The notes below the pieces were generated by a model that was not told the origin of the DNA, made no database searches, and worked only from the letters and a program-made list of their open reading frames with translations. Below are positions 12,460 through 17,723 of a stretch of DNA of 17,723 nt, piece after piece. This DNA is from Coxiellaceae bacterium (GTDB lineage Bacteria; Pseudomonadota; Gammaproteobacteria; UBA9339), in contig PLMI01000070.1 in assembly GCA_003142435.1 (NCBI GenBank), forward strand, positions 1-17,723. Direction: 5' to 3'. The position numbers and the translations under genes were made by a program. The first letter of the stretch is position 1; the number at the start of each line of letters is the position of its first letter.

Positions 12460-15066
12460 TCAGTGATTTGCTTTTATCCAATCTTTAACTGAAGCTAAAG
12501 CATTTGGCAATTTAGCAATATTCGTTCCGCCGCCTTGAGCCATATCTGGCCGGCCGCCGCCACTGCCGTCGATTTGCTTTGCAATGTGTTGCAACAAGGT
12601 ATTAGCGTTGATTTTATCAGTAATGTTTTTCGTAACGCCAACGACAATCTGAATTTTGCCATTTATCACAGTCGCTAAAACTATTACCCCGGTTTGCATT
12701 TTTTGTTTTAACTCATCTAAAGTTGTTCGCAATGTTTTAACATCTATATTGTCAATTTTTATTGCCAGCACTTTAACACCGTTAATTTCTTCTACTTTTT
12801 CTAATAAATCTTTACTTGCAGATGTTGCTAGTTTTGCTTTTAAGTTGCTTATTTCTTTTTCCTGAAGCTGTGAGTTTTCCAACAATTGCTTAACTTTTTC
12901 GACAACAGATCCTCCGGAGGTTTTTAACAATTGCTCGATTTCCCGTAAGGCGGCTTCATGTTCTTCAATCCATAACAAAGCATTTTCGCCAGTCACAGCT
13001 TCGATTCGCCGAACGCCAGAAGCTACGCCGCTTTCTGCAACAATTTTGAAAAAGCCAATGCTTCCAGTTTCCTTAACGTGAGTACCGCCGCACAATTCTT
13101 TGGAAAAATCACCCATACTGATGACGCGAACTTGATCGCCATATTTCTCGTCAAATAATGCCATGGCTCCTTCGTTCTTTGCAGCATTAATGTCCATGAT
13201 TTTCGTAGTGACCTTTAAATTAGCACGAATTTGTTGATTAACAACACGTTCGACGTCGAGTAATTGCTGCGGATTTAATTGTTCAAAATATGTGAAATCA
13301 AAACGTAATCGATTACTATCTACGCTTGAACCTTTTTGCATAACTTGGTAGTGATCGCCCAAAAGTTGGCGTAGTGCTGCCTGTAAGAGATGTGTGGCAG
13401 AGTGATTCAAAGCAGTAGCATTGCGAAGCAGCGCTGAAACTTCCGAGGTAACGATATCTTGAGTTTGTAATTTTCCTTGCATCATTCTGCCGTAATGCAA
13501 ATAAATTGCTCCCTGTTTTTTTGTATCTGTGACGCTGAATTTTGCATTTGCGGTGTAAATTTCACCGCGGTCGCCAACTTGTCCGCCGCTTTCCGCGTAA
13601 AACGGCGTACGTTCTAAAACAATAATGCCTTCTTCGCCAATATTTAAAGCACCGCAGGATTGATTATCGCGAAATATATTTAATATGGTTGCAGTATCTT
13701 TTAACTTTTCATAACCTACGAACTCTGTTTTTCCTTTTACGTCTAATTGTTCTATAGTGGCGTTTTTGAATTTGCTTGCTGCTTGTGAAAGCTTTTTTTG
13801 TTTTTCCATTTCCTCGCCAAATTCTTTTTCATCGACTATAAGGTCATGTTCTTTGGCAATATCTTGAGTTAAATCTATAGGAAAACCATAAGTGTCGTAA
13901 AGTTTAAACGCTGTTTTCCCTGAGATAATTTTATTTTTTATTTTGGCAATTTCCTGCGCAAAAATTTTCAAACCTTGTTCTAGAGTAATCAAAAATTGCA
14001 GTTCCTCCTGTTCTAAAGTCGTGGTAATTATTTTTTGCGATTCAAGTAGAAAAGGATAAGCGTCTTTCATTATTTCTATCAATGGAGTTACAATATGGTA
14101 AAGCACGGGTTTTGTGACGCCTAGTTTATGCGCATGCCTTAACGCACGCCTTATGATGCGGCGCAAAACGTAACCGCGTCCAACATTTGACGGCAGAACG
14201 CCATCAGCGATTAAAAAAGCAATAGCGCGTAAGTGGTCGGCAATAACGCGAAAAGAGGGATTGGTTGTTGGTTCTTTGGAGTTTATTGTTTTCGCAATTG
14301 CTTTTATCAGGTATTGAAAAATATCGATGTCGTAATTATTATGGACTCCTTGCATTACAGCAGCAATTCGTTCAAGTCCCATACCTGTGTCAATTGAGGG
14401 ATTGGGCAGTGGTGTCATGTTGCCATCTTGATCGCGCTGAAATTGCATGAAGACCAAGTTCCAAATTTCAACATAGCGCTCACCTTCGTGTTCGGTAGAA
14501 GGATTACCTCCAGCGAATTCTTCACCATGGTCATAGTATATCTCACTGCAATAACCGCAAGGACCTGTATCGCCCATCGCCCAAAAATTATCTTTGTCGC
14601 CACAGCGGCTAAATTTTTGAGGATCAATTTTTATTTCATCAAGCCAAATCTTTTCAGCTTCTTTGTCTTTTTCGTGAACCGTAATCCAGAGTTTTTCCTT
14701 TGGAATGTTAAGCCAGTTTTTGCCGGTTAAAAATTCCCAGGCATATTTTATTGCCTCGCGCTTAAAATAGTCGCCAAAACTAAAATTGCCCAACATTTCA
14801 AAGAAAGTATGATGTCTTGAAGTAAATCCCACGTTTTCCAGGTCATTATGCTTGCCGCTTACCCGCAAACAGCGCTGAATAGTGACGGCGCGTTTATAAG
14901 GACGGATCTCATTTCCCAAAAAAACATCTTTAAATTGCACCATTCCTGCATTGGTAAATAATAGCGTCAGATCATTCGCGGGAACTAATGAACTGCTGGG
15001 AACCGGGGTATGTTGCTTTTCTTCGAAGTATTCTGCAAATAATTTTCTTATAGTGTCGCTTTTCAT
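12460..15066 (-). CDS. alaS: Alanyl-tRNA synthetase
   Basis: AlaRS charges tRNA-Ala by recognising the G3-U70 pair and clears Ser and Gly errors. At 868 residues it is full length (E. coli 876). The class II core starts at once (IRKLFAEYFEEKQHT), with motif 2 in RCLRVSGKHNDLENVG (65-80), TFFEMLGNFSFGDYF (87-101) and motif 3 GMGLERI at 228-234. The editing domain has zinc/substrate ligands H555-SAT-H559 and C659-GGT-H663. The C-terminal C-Ala domain holds GGGRPDMAQGGG near 835-850. The gene opens the minus-strand group and is followed after 9 bases by the amidohydrolase gene. Its own ribosome-binding site is weak. Confidence 0.98.
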   Translation of the reverse strand: MKSDTIRKLFAEYFEEKQHTPVPSSSLVPANDLTLLFTNAGMVQFKDVFLGNEIRPYKRAVTIQRCLRVSGKHNDLENVGFTSRHHTFFEMLGNFSFGDYFKREAIKYAWEFLTGKNWLNIPKEKLWITVHEKDKEAEKIWLDEIKIDPQKFSRCGDKDNFWAMGDTGPCGYCSEIYYDHGEEFAGGNPSTEHEGERYVEIWNLVFMQFQRDQDGNMTPLPNPSIDTGMGLERIAAVMQGVHNNYDIDIFQYLIKAIAKTINSKEPTTNPSFRVIADHLRAIAFLIADGVLPSNVGRGYVLRRIIRRALRHAHKLGVTKPVLYHIVTPLIEIMKDAYPFLLESQKIITTTLEQEELQFLITLEQGLKIFAQEIAKIKNKIISGKTAFKLYDTYGFPIDLTQDIAKEHDLIVDEKEFGEEMEKQKKLSQAASKFKNATIEQLDVKGKTEFVGYEKLKDTATILNIFRDNQSCGALNIGEEGIIVLERTPFYAESGGQVGDRGEIYTANAKFSVTDTKKQGAIYLHYGRMMQGKLQTQDIVTSEVSALLRNATALNHSATHLLQAALRQLLGDHYQVMQKGSSVDSNRLRFDFTYFEQLNPQQLLDVERVVNQQIRANLKVTTKIMDINAAKNEGAMALFDEKYGDQVRVISMGDFSKELCGGTHVKETGSIGFFKIVAESGVASGVRRIEAVTGENALLWIEEHEAALREIEQLLKTSGGSVVEKVKQLLENSQLQEKEISNLKAKLATSASKDLLEKVEEINGVKVLAIKIDNIDVKTLRTTLDELKQKMQTGVIVLATVINGKIQIVVGVTKNITDKINANTLLQHIAKQIDGSGGGRPDMAQGGGTNIAKLPNALASVKDWIKANH

Positions 15067-15093
15067 CTTATTTTCTGGCGGATTAAAGTATGT

Positions 15094-15122
15094 AGTCTAC
15101 AAAATCTGAAAAAAATTAACAA
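15094..15122 (-). promoter_or_regulatory. Candidate alaS promoter
   Basis: On the minus strand TTGTTA (15122-15117) and TAGACT (15099-15094) match the -35 and -10 hexamers at 4 of 6 positions each, with the ideal 17-base spacing. The start would fall near 15087, about 20 bases before the alaS ATG. No better candidate lies closer to the gene. Confidence 0.35.
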
Positions 15123-15154
15123 TCTCATTCTTCGCTAAAGCCATGGAGGACAAG

Positions 15155-15210
15155 TTGGCGGATTTCGCCAAAGGGAAGATACCATAGGCGTAAGTCATTG
15201 GAGCTTCATA
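15155..15210 (+). repeat. 56-bp direct repeat, copy 1
   Basis: This copy matches the one at 15373-15428 at 48 of 56 positions without gaps. It begins with TTGGCG-GATTT-CGCCAA, a perfect 6-bp hairpin, and ends GGAGCTTCATA. The hairpin half is almost invariant between copies; substitutions cluster in the second half. Confidence 0.75.
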
Positions 15211-15257
15211 ATTTATTGCAAATTGAAAAAATTGTAGTATCTTATTGTAAATTCTAA

Positions 15258-15281
15258 TTGATAACTTTAACGAATTATCAA
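15258..15281. repeat. Short inverted repeat TTGATAA/TTATCAA
   Basis: TTGATAA and TTATCAA are perfectly complementary 7-base arms separated by 10 bases, lying between the two 56-base repeats. This could be a regulator site or a chance AT-rich palindrome; arm composition gives little weight either way. Confidence 0.3.
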
Positions 15282-15372
15282 ATTTTATCTGCCGTAGCAG
15301 AAAACCGTGTGCGTAAGTTCATAGATGAATGCGACATTATGCGACGTAGCGTAAACAAAATCGCGAAATGCT

Positions 15373-15428
15373 TTGGCGGATTTCGCCAAAGGGAAAATAC
15401 CACGGGCTTATGTCCGAGGAGCTTCATA
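15373..15428 (+). repeat. 56-bp direct repeat, copy 2
   Basis: The second copy of the repeat at 15155, starting 218 bases later in the same orientation. Its hairpin is longer, CTTTGGCG-GATTT-CGCCAAAG (8 bp, 15371-15391). It ends 46 bases before the start codon at 15475, so it could lie in that gene's leader RNA. Confidence 0.75.
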
Positions 15429-15474
15429 GGCAACTAATGAATATTTTATTTCTTTTTTATGAGGTAATTAACTA

Positions 15475-16503
15475 ATGAAGAAAAGCAATCTATTATCTGC
15501 ACAAATACAGCATATAGACATTAAGAAATTTGATAGCACCCCTATAATTGAGCAGTATAAACACATGGCTTTTCAAGCAAGAAATTTAGCAAGAGCTGCG
15601 GAAATTTATACAGAAATGCTGAAAGATCAGGAATGTTCAATTATTTTGTGCTTAGCTGGATCATTGTTCAGTGCCGGGCTAAAGAAAGTTGTTTTTGACC
15701 TTGTAGAAAATAACATGGTCGATGCTATTGTTTCTACCGGCGCAATTATAGTTGACCAGGATTTTTTTGAAGGATTGGGATTTAAGCATTATAAAGGAAC
15801 GCCTTTAGCTGATGACTCCGTATTGCTTGAACAAAATATTGATCGAATCTATGATACTTATATTGACGAAAATGAACTTCGTGACTGCGACATGACAATA
15901 ACAAAAATTGCTGACAGTCTGGAACCACGTCCTTATTCTTCAAGAGAATTTATAGTAGAAATGGGCAAATATTTGCAGCAAAATAAGAAAGGTGACGATT
16001 CGGTGGTAAAGCTTGCTTATCTTAAAGGGGTTCCCATTTTTGTGCCGGCTTTTTCTGATTGCAGCGCTGGATTTGGCTTGGTTTATCACCAATGGCAAAA
16101 ACAACAAAAGCAAGTGGTCACAATTGATTCTGTTAAAGACTTTTTGGAGATTACTAAATTAAAAGCGAAGGCTAAAGCCACCGGTTTATTCATGGTAGGG
16201 GGCGGTGTACCAAAGAATTTTGCTCAGGATATTACTGTGGCCGCAGAGATTGTTGGCGCTAAAGTAGATATGCATAAGTACGCTGTTCAAATTACTGTAG
16301 CTGATGAGAGAGATGGCGCTTTATCGGGCTCTACTTTGAAAGAAGCTCATTCTTGGGGTAAAGTCGATGGCGGATTTGAACAAATGATATTTTCTGAAGC
16401 AACTATTGCTTTGCCTTTAATTGCAAGTTATGCCTACCATAACCCCAAAACGAAAAATCGTAAGGCGAAAAATTATAATTCTTTCTTTTTAAACAAACTC
16501 TAA
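15475..16503 (+). CDS. Deoxyhypusine-synthase-like polyamine aminobutyltransferase
   Basis: A 342-residue member of the deoxyhypusine synthase fold, which uses NAD to move an aminobutyl group through a lysine imine. The catalytic lysine is present as Lys296 in EAHSWGK (human Lys329), with the GGGVPKN nucleotide loop at 242-248, the ERDGALSGS segment at 278-286, and AGSLFSAG at 61-68. Bacteria lack eIF5A, so a true deoxyhypusine role is unlikely; bacterial members are thought to make homospermidine or a related polyamine. Where the human enzyme, as I recall, has two His after GGGxxK, this one has Asn-Phe, also against eIF5A modification. GAGG lies 10 bases before the ATG. The arginine decarboxylase follows 25 bases later. 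Confidence 0.88.
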   Translation: MKKSNLLSAQIQHIDIKKFDSTPIIEQYKHMAFQARNLARAAEIYTEMLKDQECSIILCLAGSLFSAGLKKVVFDLVENNMVDAIVSTGAIIVDQDFFEGLGFKHYKGTPLADDSVLLEQNIDRIYDTYIDENELRDCDMTITKIADSLEPRPYSSREFIVEMGKYLQQNKKGDDSVVKLAYLKGVPIFVPAFSDCSAGFGLVYHQWQKQQKQVVTIDSVKDFLEITKLKAKAKATGLFMVGGGVPKNFAQDITVAAEIVGAKVDMHKYAVQITVADERDGALSGSTLKEAHSWGKVDGGFEQMIFSEATIALPLIASYAYHNPKTKNRKAKNYNSFFLNKL

Positions 16504-16528
16504 ACTCATATAATTTAAACTGAAAATT

Positions 16529-17089
16529 ATGACCATGAAAAAATTAGTTCCCAGCGAAATGTTTTTTGTCCGAGGTATCGGAATCCATAAAGATAAACTA
16601 GCATCTTTTGAGGCAGCATTGCGGGTAGCTGGCATTGAAAAATGCAATCTGGTTTACGTTTCCAGCATTTTTCCGCCAAGATGTAAGATTATTTCACCTG
16701 TAGCAGGATTAAAGAAGATTGAGCCGGGGCAAATAGTTTTCTGCGTTATGGCGCGAAATGAAACCTGTGAACCAAATCGGCTGATATCTTCTGCCATTGG
16801 TTTGGCAATACCAAATAAAGCGGCAGACCATCATGGTTATTTATCTGAACATCATGCTTTCGGTGAGACAGCGCGTATCTCTGGAGAATACGCTGAAGAT
16901 TTAGCGGCGACTATGTTGGCAACTACATTGAGCATACCTTTTGATCCTACTCAAGCTTGGGACGAAAGGAAAAAACTTTATCGGGCTAGCGGATATAATT
17001 TCTTAACGCGCCACATATGCCAGTCAGCAGAAGGCAATAAATTTGGGCTTTATACTACGGCAATAGCTGCAGCTGTGTTTATTATTTGA
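16529..17089 (+). CDS. Pyruvoyl-dependent arginine decarboxylase
   Basis: A 186-residue proenzyme that cleaves itself between two serines to form a pyruvoyl cofactor and converts arginine to agmatine. The cleavage site is Ser45-Ser46 in YVSSIFPP (43-50), matching the Ser-Ser site of the Methanocaldococcus enzyme. EHHAFGETA at about 106-114 and [10 protein letters not shown] follow, with the usual small alpha-beta fold. The enzyme is widespread in Archaea and occurs in some bacteria, including Chlamydia (AaxB). ATG at 16529 and ATG at 16535 are both possible; neither has a strong ribosome-binding site, suggesting coupling to the preceding gene. Agmatine could feed polyamine synthesis or acid resistance; no agmatinase or antiporter is in the window. 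Confidence 0.93.
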   Translation: MTMKKLVPSEMFFVRGIGIHKDKLASFEAALRVAGIEKCNLVYVSSIFPPRCKIISPVAGLKKIEPGQIVFCVMARNETCEPNRLISSAIGLAIPNKAADHHGYLSEHHAFGETARISGEYAEDLAATMLATTLSIPFDPTQAWDERKKLYRASGYNFLTRHICQSAEGNKFGLYTTAIAAAVFII

Positions 17090-17120
17090 AGAAATTTGCT
17101 CCTTACATTATCTACATATT

Positions 17121-17723
17121 TTATTTTGTGGTGTGATCTTGTTTTTTGCGCAGTTTTTCAAAATAAAGGTAGATCACGGGCGTTATATACAGCGTTAATA
17201 ATTGTGACACCAGCAAACCGCCAACAACAGCAAGCCCTAAAGGCCTTCGGCTTTCACTGCCGCTGCCAAAAGCCAATGCAATTGGCAGAGCGCCAAAAAG
17301 GGCAGCCATAGTCGTCATCATTATTGGCCGAAACCTTGTAAGGCATGCCTGATAAATTGCTTCCTGCGCTGTTTTATTCTCTTTCCTTTGCATTTGAACT
17401 GCAAAATCAATCATCATGATGGCATTTTTTTTAACAATTCCTGTAAGCATAATTATGCCAATAAAAGAGTACAAATTGAGATCGGTGTTAAATATAATTA
17501 AAGTAATTAATGCGCCAACTCCCGCGGCAGGCAATCCCGACAAAATTGTTAGAGGATGAATAAAACTCTCGTAAAGAATGCCAAGAACAATGTAAATTAA
17601 CGTGACAGTTAATATCAGTAATATTCCCAAGCCTTGTTCCGAAGTTTTGAATGTTTGTGCTGTGCCTTGAAAATCTCCACTCAGAGTTGTTGGCATTTGT
17701 AATTTTTCTTTTATTTTTTCAAT
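17121..17723 (-). CDS. RND efflux transporter, C-terminal part (truncated by window edge)
   Basis: The open frame continues past 17723, so the N-terminal roughly 80 percent is missing and the Met at 17696 is internal. The visible 200 residues match the last part of AcrB/MdtB-type drug or metal pumps: [14 protein letters not shown] end of the porter domain, then five membrane spans corresponding to helices 8-12, with [51 protein letters not shown] and [12 protein letters not shown]. The sequence is closest to the MdtB/MdtC group as I remember it. Such proteins are trimeric inner-membrane proton antiporters. It converges on the arginine decarboxylase gene with a 31-base gap. Confidence 0.93.
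   Translation of the reverse strand: MEKIKEKLQMPTTLSGDFQGTAQTFKTSEQGLGILLILTVTLIYIVLGILYESFIHPLTILSGLPAAGVGALITLIIFNTDLNLYSFIGIIMLTGIVKKNAIMMIDFAVQMQRKENKTAQEAIYQACLTRFRPIMMTTMAALFGALPIALAFGSGSESRRPLGLAVVGGLLVSQLLTLYITPVIYLYFEKLRKKQDHTTK

Larger units (their letters stand above)
15123..15474. other. Intergenic region between alaS and the polyamine pair
   Basis: About 350 bases without a supported gene. It contains two related 56-base repeats (15155 and 15373), a 7-base inverted repeat (15258-15281) and a doubled ATGCGAC at about 15331-15346. The spacing suggests a non-coding repeat family and possibly the leader of the plus-strand gene at 15475. Confidence 0.5.

Noticed and set aside
15141..15188. 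Mini-frame ATG...TAG of 14 codons over repeat copy 1
   Set aside because: The frame is not kept in the second repeat copy, so the repeat is better seen as non-coding.

Overview
This is an AT-rich bacterial window, most likely from a gammaproteobacterium and plausibly a member of Legionellales (the Legionella/Coxiella side). Two things point there. The block nadD-rsfS-rlmH-mrdA follows the gammaproteobacterial order. A near-perfect tandem TTAATATT box with an 11-bp period lies before an orphan gene, and this resembles the PmrA box that drives Dot/Icm effector genes in Legionella and Coxiella. The taxonomic placement is inference; the gene order and the box are read directly.

Layout. Positions 1-119 look like one end of an IS30-type insertion sequence, with a transposase reading off the left edge. 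Positions 120-539 hold no convincing gene. Next come two divergent orphan genes, a 139-residue protein on the minus strand and a 322-residue protein on the plus strand, sharing an AT-rich promoter region with the PmrA-like box(es); both are candidate secreted effectors. A YchJ-type SEC-C protein follows on the minus strand. Positions 2808-5544 form a four-gene plus-strand operon: ABC ATPase, membrane permease, YtrA-type GntR repressor and membrane-anchored GIN/DUF2807 protein. An inverted repeat overlaps the -10 element of its promoter, a likely autoregulatory operator. Positions 5545-5863, between convergent operons, carry two palindromic elements; one is a GTAG-type REP doublet that also looks like a terminator.

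From 15066 down to 5864 everything is on the minus strand: alaS, an M20 amidohydrolase, tRNA-Arg(ACG), a WbpE-like sugar aminotransferase, nadD, rsfS, rlmH, mrdA (PBP2), a previously uncalled 44-residue CPC protein and a 12-cysteine DUF3795 protein. The tight spacing suggests that the genes from the aminotransferase to DUF3795 form one transcription unit joining NAD synthesis, ribosome maturation and cell-wall elongation.

Positions 15067-15474 are intergenic and hold two 56-bp direct repeats with an internal hairpin. A plus-strand pair follows: a deoxyhypusine-synthase-like enzyme and a pyruvoyl-dependent arginine decarboxylase, an archaeal-looking polyamine module. The window ends inside the C-terminal part of an RND efflux transporter on the minus strand.

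The best leads are the PmrA-like boxes with their two orphan genes, the promoter/operator of the ABC-GntR-GIN operon, the 44-residue CPC protein, the covarying REP doublet, and the IS leader that could block translation of read-through transcripts.
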